64,000 bases of DNA from M3007 sp046316495 (GTDB lineage: Bacteria; Bacteroidota; Bacteroidia; Chitinophagales; Saprospiraceae), in contig JBKDAM010000167.1 of the NCBI GenBank assembly GCA_046316495.1, forward strand, positions 1 through 64,000, read 5' to 3'. The position numbers and the translations under genes were made by a program. Numbering within the stretch: position 1 is the stretch's first letter; each line of letters begins with the position of its first letter. Under the pieces are notes generated by a model. It saw nothing but the letters and a program-made list of their open reading frames with translations, did no database searches and had not been told where the DNA came from. This document shows positions 43,434 to 52,450 of the stretch, in pieces.

Positions 43434-45959
43434 TTAGTAAAGTAAAGCATTTGCAACAATTATTTTTCCAGCTTGCCAAAAAGAGCGAAATATTGGGTGG
43501 TCGACCAAATAAACAACAGAGCCATTACCGATGGGTTGCGCGGCTACAACAGGTGAATTTTTTATTTGTTTTTTTACCCGGCTTCCTATGAAACCATAAC
43601 TTTCGAGCGCATCTCCAATCCAGATTGCATTTTGGAGTTTGTGGTTGATTTGATATGCAGCTGCACTTGTTTTCAGGGTAAAATAGGTGGATCCCAGTCC
43701 ATAGGCCAGAGGGTGTGTTGGGTCGATTTTAGTTTTTATAATGGCACCAGGGAGTTGGTCACTGATTTGTTGCCTTTCTGTTAACTGATATGGTTTTGGG
43801 GTGGTATAGGTAGTGTCTTCTGGAGGATTTTTTTTAGAGATAATATCAAATCCAGAGTTGTCAGCTAAAGCTCTTACACCTCCATCAATTGCGATAATTT
43901 TTCCACCATCACCAACCCAGTCTCTAAGCAATGTAAGCGTTTTTTCTTCGAAGCGGTAAGATCCATTGGGAATGATAAGCGTGTTGATGCCGGAAAGGGC
44001 AGCGGCGCTGATTTTATCTGATCTTACCATATTTATCGGGTAATTAAGCTCTTGTTCAAAATAGTGCCAGAAATGTCCAAAAGTATTTTCGTCCACGTCG
44101 TCTCCATAGAGCATTGCAACAGATGGATTTTTGACTAATTTGAATTTTGAAGAGCCGAAATCCGCTCCTTTTCCGATAAAGCCAGTGTAGGCTGGATATA
44201 ATGCGGTGTTGGTTTTGAGTGCAGTTTCTTTAATTAATTTCTCAAGTTCGGGATCGTTGATTCTATTATCAGCACGGTTGATTACAAAAGCGCCTGGCTC
44301 AAAATGTTGGTCACTCAAGTCAAAGGCCTCGGTAGCATACCTTATTTTTATCCCTTTGTTTAAGAGGTGTGCTACGAAGCTACAGTCGGAGAGCGATTTA
44401 CGGTGTAAGCACCAAGCATAGGTTGGGGCTATCGCTGTGGGCGATGGAGCAATGTAAGGAACAAAAGATTTTTGTGGTTCGAGCTTTTGCTTAGTTGCAA
44501 ATGCTTGAAGTCCATGAGCAAATGGTAGGGCCCAGGCTGTGATATCATAGGTTAGCGAGTCACTAAGGAATACATTTGGTTCAAAAAGAACCTGGGTCAA
44601 AACAGATTTAGGCTGATAGGCACTGATGACGAGGTCATTAGATTCAACGGTAAGGGGGTCTTCTTTGCCCGTGAAATAGTTAAATGCTTTGGGGACATCG
44701 AATGTTTTGCCTGCTTTGCCGTACTGAATTTTATGTAAATCCAAAAATTTACAGAGTGTATTTAGTTTATTTGGATCATTGGAACCTTTAATGATGAAGG
44801 ATTTGTATTCACCCGGAGGGTTTTTTGAGGTGGTTTTAAAGTAGTTTTGAAAGTTTTCAACAATTTTGGGTGTGTTTTTGCTAGCAATTTCAATTGTAGA
44901 GCGGCAGGCAGTGAGGTGATGTTCGATTCTCGTAGTTAGTGTAAGTGTATCACCATTAGAGGTCTTTATTGCTCTTCCCGCTTTGCCATGGCCTGCTTGT
45001 TCATATGTCATCCCAATGGCTCCGTTGAACATAGGATAGGTATCGCCGTAGGAGGGATAGAGCAAATCGAATATTTCATTGGTAAAGTATAACCAGCCCC
45101 TTTTATCAAAGTGTTTGGCGTGATTGGTGCCTATTTCAGTTTGAAAAGAGCGTTGCCAGCTACTGAGGTAGGCATGCATTGGCTCTGCGGCTGGTGCGAA
45201 GTAATATGGATCGTCAATAAATTGCTCGTGGACATCGGCCAAAACATGTGGAAGCCAGGATTGAAAAAAAGCCAAGCGCTGTTGCGTTTCTTTTTGGGTT
45301 GCCCATGCCCAATCTCTATTTAAGTCAAAATAGTAGTGGTTGGGTCGGCCTCCGGGCCATGGCTCTTGGTGTTCGCGGGTATGATGATTGGGGTTTTTTA
45401 GTTTGTTTGAAACGCCTCTATACCAATTGGTATATCGGTCATACCCATCAGGATTTGCTGCGGGATCAATGATTACGATTGTGTTTTGTAGCCATAACTT
45501 AATGGAGTCGTTCGTCTGCTGCGAAAGCTCCCATGCAAGTTGCATACTGCCTTCTGCGCCGGAGGGTTCATTTCCATGCACGCTCATGTTTAACCATACG
45601 ATTGATGGCATTCCAGAAATGACTCCCTCTTTTTGATCCGGTCCTAGTTGGGCAAGTCGAAGATTGTTTATTCTATGCTGTTCTAGCTTAGCAATATTTG
45701 CTGGCGACGAAAAAATAGCCACTAGCAGTGGGCGGTCTTCTGAGGTTGTACCGTACTCCACGAGGGACATCGTCATTGGACTTTCTTTGACCAAGTACTG
45801 AAAATAATCCACCAGTAGATGGTGTGGGGTAAATTGCTCGCCAAGTTGATGTGGTAAAAAGTCGTTTGGCGATTTAACTTGGGCGTGCCCGTTGGAGAGA
45901 AAGGAGAACGGTGACAGTGCCAAGAGAAGGAGGCGGTAATATTTTTTTAGCATGAGCAT
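43434..45959 (-). CDS. Secreted M14 zinc carboxypeptidase with C-terminal GATase-like domain
   Basis: 841 residues: signal peptide (about 1-27), M14 domain (about 45-370) with the zinc motif SVHGNEPSGAEG (His128, Glu131), third ligand His244 in ADVHEQF, substrate-binding DPAANPDGYDRY and NRDWAW, and the candidate catalytic Glu in GMTYEQAGHG. The remaining half includes a class I amidotransferase-like region (about 600-700, LIIPNGSYRFEEKTLTLLRD). ATGs at 45959 and 45953 are both possible; a TAACTTTG box on the minus strand lies at 45974-45981. It is likely co-transcribed with the PIG-L deacetylase, suggesting joint degradation of a glycopeptide or peptidoglycan-like material. Confidence 0.85.
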   Translation of the reverse strand: MLMLKKYYRLLLLALSPFSFLSNGHAQVKSPNDFLPHQLGEQFTPHHLLVDYFQYLVKESPMTMSLVEYGTTSEDRPLLVAIFSSPANIAKLEQHRINNLRLAQLGPDQKEGVISGMPSIVWLNMSVHGNEPSGAEGSMQLAWELSQQTNDSIKLWLQNTIVIIDPAANPDGYDRYTNWYRGVSNKLKNPNHHTREHQEPWPGGRPNHYYFDLNRDWAWATQKETQQRLAFFQSWLPHVLADVHEQFIDDPYYFAPAAEPMHAYLSSWQRSFQTEIGTNHAKHFDKRGWLYFTNEIFDLLYPSYGDTYPMFNGAIGMTYEQAGHGKAGRAIKTSNGDTLTLTTRIEHHLTACRSTIEIASKNTPKIVENFQNYFKTTSKNPPGEYKSFIIKGSNDPNKLNTLCKFLDLHKIQYGKAGKTFDVPKAFNYFTGKEDPLTVESNDLVISAYQPKSVLTQVLFEPNVFLSDSLTYDITAWALPFAHGLQAFATKQKLEPQKSFVPYIAPSPTAIAPTYAWCLHRKSLSDCSFVAHLLNKGIKIRYATEAFDLSDQHFEPGAFVINRADNRINDPELEKLIKETALKTNTALYPAYTGFIGKGADFGSSKFKLVKNPSVAMLYGDDVDENTFGHFWHYFEQELNYPINMVRSDKISAAALSGINTLIIPNGSYRFEEKTLTLLRDWVGDGGKIIAIDGGVRALADNSGFDIISKKNPPEDTTYTTPKPYQLTERQQISDQLPGAIIKTKIDPTHPLAYGLGSTYFTLKTSAAAYQINHKLQNAIWIGDALESYGFIGSRVKKQIKNSPVVAAQPIGNGSVVYLVDHPIFRSFWQAGKIIVANALLY

Positions 45960-45973
45960 ATCTGACGAAAGCC

Positions 45974-45981
45974 CAAAGTTA
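45974..45981 (-). promoter_or_regulatory. -7 box of the M14-PIG-L unit
   Basis: Minus strand TAACTTTG, 14-20 bases before the M14 start codons and overlapping the dinB-family stop codon (45979-45981). Confidence 0.4.
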
Positions 45982-46491
45982 CATATAACGCTCCTTATAA
46001 ATAGCTAAATGATGTAGGTGGTGTCCGGCAATAATGTAGAAATAAGCACGTACGCTGAATTTGAATCCGCTTGCGTTTCCTGTTTGCATTGATTGCTCCT
46101 CAGTGCAATGGTTTAAGAGAAATAAAGTATGTTCTCTCACCAGTTTCCATTCTTTTAAGAGGCTTTTAATGGTTCTATTCGAGACGTCCGCATATTCCAT
46201 CCAGAAATCCTGATTGAATCCGGGGAGTGAGGCTCGATCACCTCTTATAAACCACAAAATTCTAAACGCAAATACACGTTCGGTATCAATCATGTGTATT
46301 AAAAGTTGTTTAATACTCCATTTATTGGGTTCATAACGGTAGTCACCCATTTCTTCGGGAAGACTCCCAAATAGTTGAAGTGTTTCTTTCCAGGTTTGGC
46401 TTAAAAGCTTTTTTGCTGAAATCCTTGGAGGAAGAATTTTAATATAGGTTGAATGAAAGGGGGCGTATTCGTCAGCGCGCGGTCGTTTCAT
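45979..46491 (-). CDS. DinB-family protein
   Basis: 170-residue four-helix-bundle protein of the DinB/YfiT-like metalloprotein superfamily (not the DNA polymerase). It shows the metal-site histidines in the usual order: IKQLLIHMIDTERVFAFR, then the late pair in FYIIAGHHLHHLAIYKERYM. Members act as thiol-dependent transferases or are uncharacterised. It is the last gene of the bactofilin-atpZ-atpI-like run, eight bases after the small membrane protein, where atpB would normally stand. Confidence 0.82.
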   Translation of the reverse strand: MKRPRADEYAPFHSTYIKILPPRISAKKLLSQTWKETLQLFGSLPEEMGDYRYEPNKWSIKQLLIHMIDTERVFAFRILWFIRGDRASLPGFNQDFWMEYADVSNRTIKSLLKEWKLVREHTLFLLNHCTEEQSMQTGNASGFKFSVRAYFYIIAGHHLHHLAIYKERYM

Positions 46492-46498
46492 GTTAACA

Positions 46499-46882
46499 CT
46501 AAGATTGACGAGCTAATTTAGTCATAAACCAAACCTCGAAAATGGTGTAGACCAAGTAAGAGAATAGGAAAATAGCGACAAACCATTCATTATCGGGTCT
46601 CCAAATACGTTGATATATATACAGTAGTCCTACAGCAAGTACCATTTTTCCAAATACTGAGCCGAGGATTAAACCATTGAATGCGCCTTTGTTTGTACTA
46701 TTGACGGTTGCAGATCCAGACCAGAAAAGTCCTAGACAAAGAAGGACAAATGCACTTAGAGTAATAATGGTAAGTGGCCAGTGTTGGCGAATGGGTATAA
46801 ATACCGGGTATAGCAAACCAAAAAGTGCAAAGCAACCTAGTGTGATATAGGCAAGGTATCTATAGAAAATCGCTGCTGTCAT
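46499..46882 (-). CDS. Four-helix membrane protein, ATP synthase subunit I-like
   Basis: 127 residues from ATG 46882 with four hydrophobic segments (about 6-24, 34-52, 65-85, 98-118); the frame to 46963 adds 27 residues overlapping atpZ and is less likely. Size, topology and position after atpZ match the AtpI-like protein that precedes atpB in many Bacteroidota. AtpI-type proteins help assemble the c-ring or supply Mg2+. The residue pattern SATVNSTNKGAFNGLILGSVFGKM is consistent but not decisive. Confidence 0.62.
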   Translation of the reverse strand: MTAAIFYRYLAYITLGCFALFGLLYPVFIPIRQHWPLTIITLSAFVLLCLGLFWSGSATVNSTNKGAFNGLILGSVFGKMVLAVGLLYIYQRIWRPDNEWFVAIFLFSYLVYTIFEVWFMTKLARQS

Positions 46883-46895
46883 TAATCTTGAGTAG

Positions 46896-47156
46896 TTAAG
46901 GGTTGTCAGGGGATGAGGAATCGTCCTGAAGTAACTGTTTATAAAGCGCGTAAAGGGAAGCAACCATAAAGAGCACCGTTAACAGAACAGCCCAAAGCGG
47001 CCTTTCAAGCTGCATTTTTGCATCCAACCATTTTCCAATGAAAGCACCCGCCAAGCATGCTGCAAAAAGCTGAAATCCCATTCCGCTGTATTTTGCCAGG
47101 ATTTTAATGGAATTTTTGCGGTTGGTGCTCTTTCTTTTTTGAGGATCGGAAGGCAT
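46896..47156 (-). CDS. atpZ: AtpZ/AtpI family protein
   Basis: 86-residue protein with two transmembrane helices (about 25-43 and 55-72). KYSGMGFQLFAACLAGAFIG and GKWLDAKMQLERPLWAVLLT with an acidic residue between helices match the AtpZ/F0F1-associated family (Mg2+/Ca2+ transport with AtpI in other bacteria). It sits eight bases after the bactofilin gene and 13 before the AtpI-like gene. Confidence 0.8.
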   Translation of the reverse strand: MPSDPQKRKSTNRKNSIKILAKYSGMGFQLFAACLAGAFIGKWLDAKMQLERPLWAVLLTVLFMVASLYALYKQLLQDDSSSPDNP

Positions 47157-47164
47157 AAAGACGT

Positions 47165-47545
47165 TTATTTGGTGCTATCGGTCATTTTACAGGCTACGTT
47201 AAATTTGGCTCCACTTTGAACAATGAGCTTACCTGTTGATATGGTGCCATCTATTTCAGCTGTTTCCCGGATATTCAGTAAATCTGTTACTGTTAATATT
47301 CCTTTAATCGTACCCTCGACAACAGCATTTTGACAAGTTATTTCTCCTTCAACGAATCCGGTGGGACCAATGATCACCTTTGCCTTACAAATCAAGTCAC
47401 CCTTAATGGTACCATCTATTCGGATATCACTTTCACATTTTACCGTACCCTCGATACTTGTCCCTTTAACAAGAGCATTCAGACCGCCAGAAGATTGGGC
47501 TGTTGTACTTTTCACGTCGTCGGTGTTCTTTGAATTTGCAAACAT
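47165..47545 (-). CDS. Bactofilin (polymer-forming cytoskeletal protein)
   Basis: 126 residues. After a short disordered N-terminus comes the right-handed beta-helix bactofilin core (about 25-120): GTSIEGTVKCESDIRIDGTI, KGDLICKAKVIIGPTGFVEG, ITCQNAVVEGTIKGILTVTD, LLNIRETAEIDGTISTGKLIV. Bactofilins self-assemble into membrane-associated filaments. Position directly before atpZ is typical of Bacteroidota. A -7 box (minus strand TAACTTTG, 47709-47716) lies 164 bases upstream. Confidence 0.93.
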   Translation of the reverse strand: MFANSKNTDDVKSTTAQSSGGLNALVKGTSIEGTVKCESDIRIDGTIKGDLICKAKVIIGPTGFVEGEITCQNAVVEGTIKGILTVTDLLNIRETAEIDGTISTGKLIVQSGAKFNVACKMTDSTK

Positions 47546-47887
47546 AATGTAGAGCTTTTACTATTTACAGATTACTAAGTGGTGGAGCTTACCAATTAAA
47601 TCCAAGAATATTTAAACGCAACTCGTTTATATCAATAAAATAAGGTCGCATTTGGTAGGTTTTGAGTGAATAAGGCTTTGAAAACAGGTGCCATTAAATC
47701 ATAAAATACAAAGTTAGTTCTGTCTGTTTGTATTTAGTATCATAACAGAGTAAAAACTTAATAAAACCATGTGTTGAGCTGTAAATAAATGGTATTAATT
47801 ACTGAACCGCAAAAAAAAAGTTTCCAACGAACTACCCCGTTGGAAACTTTTTAGTCCTTCTATCGGACGTGAAGTCAATGAAAGGAA
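47546..47887. other. 342-base gap between bactofilin and PorP genes
   Basis: Both flanking genes are on the minus strand. The right part holds the porP terminator (47811-47852); a TAACTTTG box on the minus strand at 47709-47716 is a candidate bactofilin promoter. I see no open frame or RNA gene in the rest. Confidence 0.6.
47811..47852 (-). terminator. porP terminator
   Basis: 15-bp perfect stem AAAAAGTTTCCAACG (47815-47829) with CGTTGGAAACTTTTT (47838-47852), loop of eight. On the minus strand it is followed by a run of nine T. It lies 35 bases after the PorP/SprF stop codon. Confidence 0.9.
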
Positions 47888-48934
47888 TTAGAAGTTTGGA
47901 CAGTATACACCACGGCGTTCAGGACCACATACTTTGTAAAGTAAGGAGAATTCAAATGCGCCATTACCGTTGGTTGCTGTTCTAAGACTAGAGGTGTTGA
48001 TATCGTAGCTAAAACCTAAGGTAAACTGCTCATAGTCAAACCGAGTACTCAGGATAAGTGCATCCATCAATTTACCCTGATTCAAACGGTTAGAAACACG
48101 CGCCCAAGCACCCAACTGAAATGCTTGGTGGTAGCGACGGCTATTTCCGAGTAAGAATTTGAAAGAATTACCAACATTCACCTGGAAAGAGGGGCCCTGG
48201 AAGAAGGTAACCACCCCTGGTAAAAGGCTTAAGCGCTGTGCTGCTACAAACTCACCACCGAAGTGAGCGGTAAGCTTGCCATACAGAGGAATATTCTGTT
48301 GCTGGAAAGAGACATTAGCGCGATTTAGGTGACTAAAGGCAGCCCCGAAATACAAATTGTTGAATTCATCAAATACGCTGAACCAAAGCAAACCGGCTGA
48401 CATGTCGACGAACATGAAGCTGTAGTCCTGCAAAACACCACCAGGCAAGGTGCCGTCAAATGTACCACCATTGTTTTGAGATGGCCACTGTAACTGTTGG
48501 CTGTTGATGGAACGATTGCTTACTCCGAAGTCTGCACCAACTACCAAGTAGTGTGCTTTTCTGCGATAGCCGCCCATTTTTTTTGCGTAGGAACCAGAAA
48601 GTCGAGCTTGAATAGTAGCAAACTCGGATGATCCAGCCTTATCTCCCCAGAAGGTACCCCCTACACCGAAGTAGTCATAACGACCTACTGGCATTTTTTG
48701 GTCGTACCCTACAGAGTAGGTATTATATGCGTTTTGTTTTAGGATAGATGCCCACTGATTGCGGTAATTAGCTGTCAATCGGTGGTTACAGTTCATAACA
48801 CCCGTCATTGCCGGATTGAGGTTGAGCGGACTCATGTAGAACTGAGAGAAGTGAATGTCTTGAGCGCTACCTGAAAAGGCAGTTAGCAGCACCAAAGCAA
48901 GCACCGGAACAAGGCGTAGCGTAGTTTTTTTCAT
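47888..48934 (-). CDS. Type IX secretion membrane protein, PorP/SprF family
   Basis: Outer membrane beta-barrel protein that works with SprB-type adhesins or with the PorKLMN core. Start at 48934 gives a clean signal peptide (MKKTTLRLVPVLALVLLTAFSGSAQ); 348 residues. Family signatures: DIHFSQFYMSPLNLNPAMTG right after the signal peptide, the NYRNQWASI motif, YSVGYDQKMPVGRYDYFGVG, and LILSTRFDYEQFTLGFSYDI near the end. It stands alone without a large adhesin gene next to it. A TACTTTTG box on the minus strand (49013-49020) gives a leader of about 70 bases. Confidence 0.92.
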   Translation of the reverse strand: MKKTTLRLVPVLALVLLTAFSGSAQDIHFSQFYMSPLNLNPAMTGVMNCNHRLTANYRNQWASILKQNAYNTYSVGYDQKMPVGRYDYFGVGGTFWGDKAGSSEFATIQARLSGSYAKKMGGYRRKAHYLVVGADFGVSNRSINSQQLQWPSQNNGGTFDGTLPGGVLQDYSFMFVDMSAGLLWFSVFDEFNNLYFGAAFSHLNRANVSFQQQNIPLYGKLTAHFGGEFVAAQRLSLLPGVVTFFQGPSFQVNVGNSFKFLLGNSRRYHQAFQLGAWARVSNRLNQGKLMDALILSTRFDYEQFTLGFSYDINTSSLRTATNGNGAFEFSLLYKVCGPERRGVYCPNF

Positions 48935-49012
48935 AAATCGGCAAACGGTAATTGTTTGAGCAATGACTAATGTAATAAGGATAAAAGAATAATGCAGATC
49001 CCTTTGCATTGG

Positions 49013-49020
49013 CAAAAGTA
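49013..49020 (-). promoter_or_regulatory. -7 box of the PorP/SprF gene
   Basis: Minus strand TACTTTTG, 78 bases before ATG 48934, consistent with the shorter start. Confidence 0.4.
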
Positions 49021-49191
49021 GGTTGTAATTTGTTTTTATAAAAATTTAAAGGCGAATTTTAACAGAAATACTGAGACCTATTGTGAAATAAAAGTTGTTT
49101 ACAGGGTTTTTATTCCCAAACGATGCTGGTTCTCTTAGGGTTTTTAGCCTAGATTATTGTGGATTGTTTGTTTTTCAGAACCAATTGCTAA

Positions 49192-50031
49192 TTAGTTTAG
49201 TTCGTTTTTTTCAAAAAACATTTGATCTAGTAATGCAATCCACTCCGGCATATTTTGTTTGAAGGATTCATAAAAAGTAAAATAATGGGAAAGTATTACA
49301 GCCTTTACATCTAGGGTGTCTTCTCCTAAGGATGTTTTTAAGAAATCCATATTCCAGCCGCTAATAGCGTCCATTTTACTTAAAAAGGTCTTTTCTAGAT
49401 CTGCCGGTATGTTAATTTCTGGTCTTGCACCCAAGCTGATTTTTGCATACAAGTATAGAGCTAAATTAAAGTGTTTTTCAGGTTGAAGGAATGCACTCAT
49501 GACCGCTGCTGCATTTAGTAGGATACAATTTTCAGGCAGATAACTTTCAGCAGAGTGAAAAACGGGATATTCTGGCGATAGGAATGGGCCCGGCATTAGG
49601 ATTACCTTTTCATAATCCTTGATCAAGAATTCTTTTTGGTTCCAGGTACAGATTACAGACTGCACGGCTACAGCGGTTTGCATATCAGGGGGTATGAGGT
49701 CCTCTGGAAGGTCTTTTGCGGTCCAGTCTGTTGCGAGTCGAGTGAGTGCCACTCGGTTGTAAAAAAGAGATAGCTCTTCAGGGGAAAGTCTTTCGGTAAA
49801 AGGCGTGAATTTACGGATGGCAAGTGCTACTTCGGGTTCTAATTGGGGTGGGTTAGACTTATACCACCACCAATTTATTTGTGGTGAAAAGACCCAGATA
49901 AACGATAACGCTAACAAGAAGGGTGCTATCCAGACTGCTATCCCCTCAGTACCTTTCCAAGCTAAGTAAAGTATTGACAGGGTTGCCAAAAGAAATGGAA
50001 TAGAAATATAATAGGCAAAAACAATGCGCAT
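49192..50031 (-). CDS. MtfA/M90-like membrane protein lacking the HExxH motif
   Basis: 279 residues with two N-terminal helices (about 5-24 and 31-48) and a soluble domain. The layout follows MtfA-type peptidases: LSPEELSLFYNRVALTRLATDW, DMQTAVAVQSVICTWNQKEF, YEKVILMPGPFLSPEYPVFH. Where MtfA has the zinc motif (N-L-x-L-H-E-x-x-H) this protein reads NLALYLYAKI (189-198), so His/Glu/His become Tyr/Leu/Lys. I infer an inactive relative; the family link is by eye and moderate. It is monocistronic. Confidence 0.5.
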   Translation of the reverse strand: MRIVFAYYISIPFLLATLSILYLAWKGTEGIAVWIAPFLLALSFIWVFSPQINWWWYKSNPPQLEPEVALAIRKFTPFTERLSPEELSLFYNRVALTRLATDWTAKDLPEDLIPPDMQTAVAVQSVICTWNQKEFLIKDYEKVILMPGPFLSPEYPVFHSAESYLPENCILLNAAAVMSAFLQPEKHFNLALYLYAKISLGARPEINIPADLEKTFLSKMDAISGWNMDFLKTSLGEDTLDVKAVILSHYFTFYESFKQNMPEWIALLDQMFFEKNELN

Positions 50032-50154
50032 TTGTTATTGAATTAAAAAAACCTAGAAAGAATTTCACGAATGTAAATAACTTCACGGTAATATATCAAT
50101 AGGCTCCTTTATTATTATAGAAAAAACACCCTTATTGGTAGTTTGATTTTGAAA

Positions 50155-51114
50155 ATGTACACACGCATTATCTTACTCTTATTGCTATCCTTGCAAGCAC
50201 TTTTATTAACTAGCCAAGGTGTAGTGGAGCAAGTGTTTATTCCGGGAACGGAACAGAGTTTTAAAATGGTCTTAATACCCGGGGGAAGTTTTTCGATGGG
50301 TAGTAGGCCATCGGAACTAGGTAGAAAGCCAAATGAGGGTTACCAAACTATAAAGTTGGATAGTTTTTGGATAGGGATGTACGAAGTTACTTTTGATGAG
50401 TTTTTTTGCTTTCAGTTTATTCAATTTGATTCGGACACAGCATCTACTCCGGGTTTCGAGGCAGATGCTATTTCAAGGCCTTCTCCACCCTATTTTGATT
50501 TTACTTATGGAAGGGGTAAAGCAGGAGGATACCCTGCCGCAACTATGACACAGCAAGCGGCATTAAGGTATTGCCAATGGTTATCTGATAAAACGGGAAT
50601 GTTTTTTAGATTACCGACAGAGGCTGAATGGGAGTATGCCTGTCGTGCTGGTACCCAAACGGTGTTTTCTTGGGGGGACGATGAAGCGTTGGCGTCTGAA
50701 TATTCATGGCTGTATAGCAATAGTTCGGGATCTTATCAGCGGGTTGGCCAAAAGAAGCCTAATCCTTGGGGGCTACATGACATGCATGGCAATGTGATGG
50801 AATGGTGCCTCGATTTTTATGTAGAAGATTATTTTAACCAAATAGACCCCAGTGCAATTAACCCGTTTATTACTCCTACCAAAAAACATTCAAGAACCCT
50901 TAGAGGTGGTTGTTTTGAGGATGATGTTGATCAGCTAAGGTGTGCAGCGAGGAAAAAGAGCGAGCCAAAGTGGCAAGCAAGAGACCCACAGATTCCAAAA
51001 AGTCGATGGTGGAATCCGGATGCTCCATTTGTGGGTTTCCGGTTGGTTCGATCTACCCGAAATATTACCAAGGAAGAGCGAGATGCATTTTTTAACAAGG
51101 TAATAAAAGATTAA
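50155..51114 (+). CDS. Secreted formylglycine-generating-enzyme-like (SUMF1/GldK-like) protein
   Basis: 319 residues from ATG 50155 (a TTG at 50143 is less likely): signal peptide (about 1-20), then an FGE-sulfatase/C-type-lectin fold. Motifs: FKMVLIPGGSFSMGSRPSE, FWIGMYEVTFDEFFCF, AALRYCQWLSDKTGMFFRLP, TEAEWEYACRAGTQTVFSWG, NPWGLHDMHGNVMEWCLDFY, LRGGCFEDD and a final GFRLVRS. Fold members include sulfatase activators and type IX component GldK; no gld cluster is here. It is four bases upstream of the oxidoreductase gene. Confidence 0.85.
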   Translation: MYTRIILLLLLSLQALLLTSQGVVEQVFIPGTEQSFKMVLIPGGSFSMGSRPSELGRKPNEGYQTIKLDSFWIGMYEVTFDEFFCFQFIQFDSDTASTPGFEADAISRPSPPYFDFTYGRGKAGGYPAATMTQQAALRYCQWLSDKTGMFFRLPTEAEWEYACRAGTQTVFSWGDDEALASEYSWLYSNSSGSYQRVGQKKPNPWGLHDMHGNVMEWCLDFYVEDYFNQIDPSAINPFITPTKKHSRTLRGGCFEDDVDQLRCAARKKSEPKWQARDPQIPKSRWWNPDAPFVGFRLVRSTRNITKEERDAFFNKVIKD

Positions 51115-51118
51115 ACGC

Positions 51119-52450
51119 ATGAAAAAAACGAACAGACGCAACTTTTTAAAAACGTCGACGGTGTTAACCGGGGGAAGCATGTTAGGCGGTCTTCCGTTAG
51201 CGCAAGCGGCACAGAGTTTGGTTGATGACACTATTAAAGTAGCCTTGATTGGGTGTGGTGGAAGGGGAACAGGTGCTGCTGTTCAGGCCTTGTTGAGCCA
51301 CCAGCGGGTGCAGCTAGTCGCTATGGCGGATGCCTTTCGCCATCGAATTGATGATGCATATAAAAATATTACAGCAGAGGATTTGAGCGATGTGATTGGA
51401 GTAGAAGGGACAGTCAAAAACCGAGTAAACGTTCCGGAAGAACATAAATACGTAGGGTTTGATGCGTATAAAAAAGCAATTCGACATGCTGATGTAGTGA
51501 TTTTAACAACGCCACCAGGATTTCGTCCGGAACACTTTAAAGAGGCAGTTGCACAAGGGAAGCATGTATTTATGGAAAAGCCAGTTGCTACAGATGCTCC
51601 GGGGATTCGAAAAGTCTTAGAAGCGGCAGCTCTTGCGAAGCAGAAACGACTAAATGTAGTTGTAGGATTGCAACGTCATTACCAAAAGATTTACAGAGAG
51701 TGGGTAGATCGGCTTCAGAATGGGGTTATAGGTGATGTTATTGCTTCTCGAGTTTATTGGAACATGGGAGGCTTGTGGGTGAAGGAACGTAAGCCCGACA
51801 TGTCTGAAATGCAATATCAGATGGAAAACTGGTATTACTTTAATTGGCTTTGTGGCGACCATATTGTAGAGCAGCATGTTCACAATTTAGATGTTTCCAA
51901 CTGGGTTAAGCAGGCATATCCAATAAGGGCGTTTGGTAGCGGAGGTAGGCAGGTGCGTGTGGGAAGTCAATATGGTGAAATTTTTGATCACCATGTGGTG
52001 GAGTTTGAGTATGCCGATGGTTCGAGAATGTTTAGTCAGTGCAGGCAAATGCCGGGCACTAAAGAGGATGTAACGGAGGGGTTTCATGGCACCAACGGTG
52101 TGGCACCGCTCCCTGGATTGGTTCAAACCCGAAGTGGATATTCTATTTTGAATTATGATGCAAAAAATGACCCTAATCCGTACCAAGTAGAGCACGATGA
52201 GTTATTTGAAGCCATAGCAAAGTCGGAATATAAGTTCGCGGATGCCGAAAATGCAGCTAAGAGCACAATGACAGCGATTATGGGCCGGATGGCCACGTAT
52301 TCGGGGCAAGTAATTGAGTGGGATGCGGCTTTAAAATCAGAAATTGATCTTATGCCTGTCCGATTAGACTGGGATGCATTGCCGAAGGTATTGCCTGGAG
52401 AAGATGGGATGTATCCTTGTGCGATACCGGGCGTGACAAAAGTAATTTAA
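51119..52450 (+). CDS. Tat-exported Gfo/Idh/MocA family oxidoreductase
   Basis: 443 residues. The N-terminus has a twin-arginine signal (NRRNFLKTSTVLTGGSMLGG), so the folded, cofactor-bound enzyme is expected in the periplasm. The NAD(P) Rossmann domain follows with VALIGCGGRGTGAAVQ, DVVILTTPPGFRPEHFKEAV and HVFMEKPVATDAPG (the EKP signature), then the C-terminal substrate domain (GDHIVEQHVHNLDVSNW with catalytic-site His). Family enzymes oxidise or rearrange sugars. With the SUMF1-like gene it forms a two-gene unit; substrate unknown. It overlaps recN by four bases. Confidence 0.88.
   Translation: MKKTNRRNFLKTSTVLTGGSMLGGLPLAQAAQSLVDDTIKVALIGCGGRGTGAAVQALLSHQRVQLVAMADAFRHRIDDAYKNITAEDLSDVIGVEGTVKNRVNVPEEHKYVGFDAYKKAIRHADVVILTTPPGFRPEHFKEAVAQGKHVFMEKPVATDAPGIRKVLEAAALAKQKRLNVVVGLQRHYQKIYREWVDRLQNGVIGDVIASRVYWNMGGLWVKERKPDMSEMQYQMENWYYFNWLCGDHIVEQHVHNLDVSNWVKQAYPIRAFGSGGRQVRVGSQYGEIFDHHVVEFEYADGSRMFSQCRQMPGTKEDVTEGFHGTNGVAPLPGLVQTRSGYSILNYDAKNDPNPYQVEHDELFEAIAKSEYKFADAENAAKSTMTAIMGRMATYSGQVIEWDAALKSEIDLMPVRLDWDALPKVLPGEDGMYPCAIPGVTKVI

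Noticed and set aside
45979..46491. DinB gene as translesion DNA polymerase IV
   Set aside because: At 170 residues with a four-helix metal-site pattern it belongs to the unrelated DinB/YfiT-like superfamily.
49021..49191. A small gene in the gap between porP and the MtfA-like gene
   Set aside because: The stretch is AT-rich without a credible frame or start; treated as promoter and spacer.
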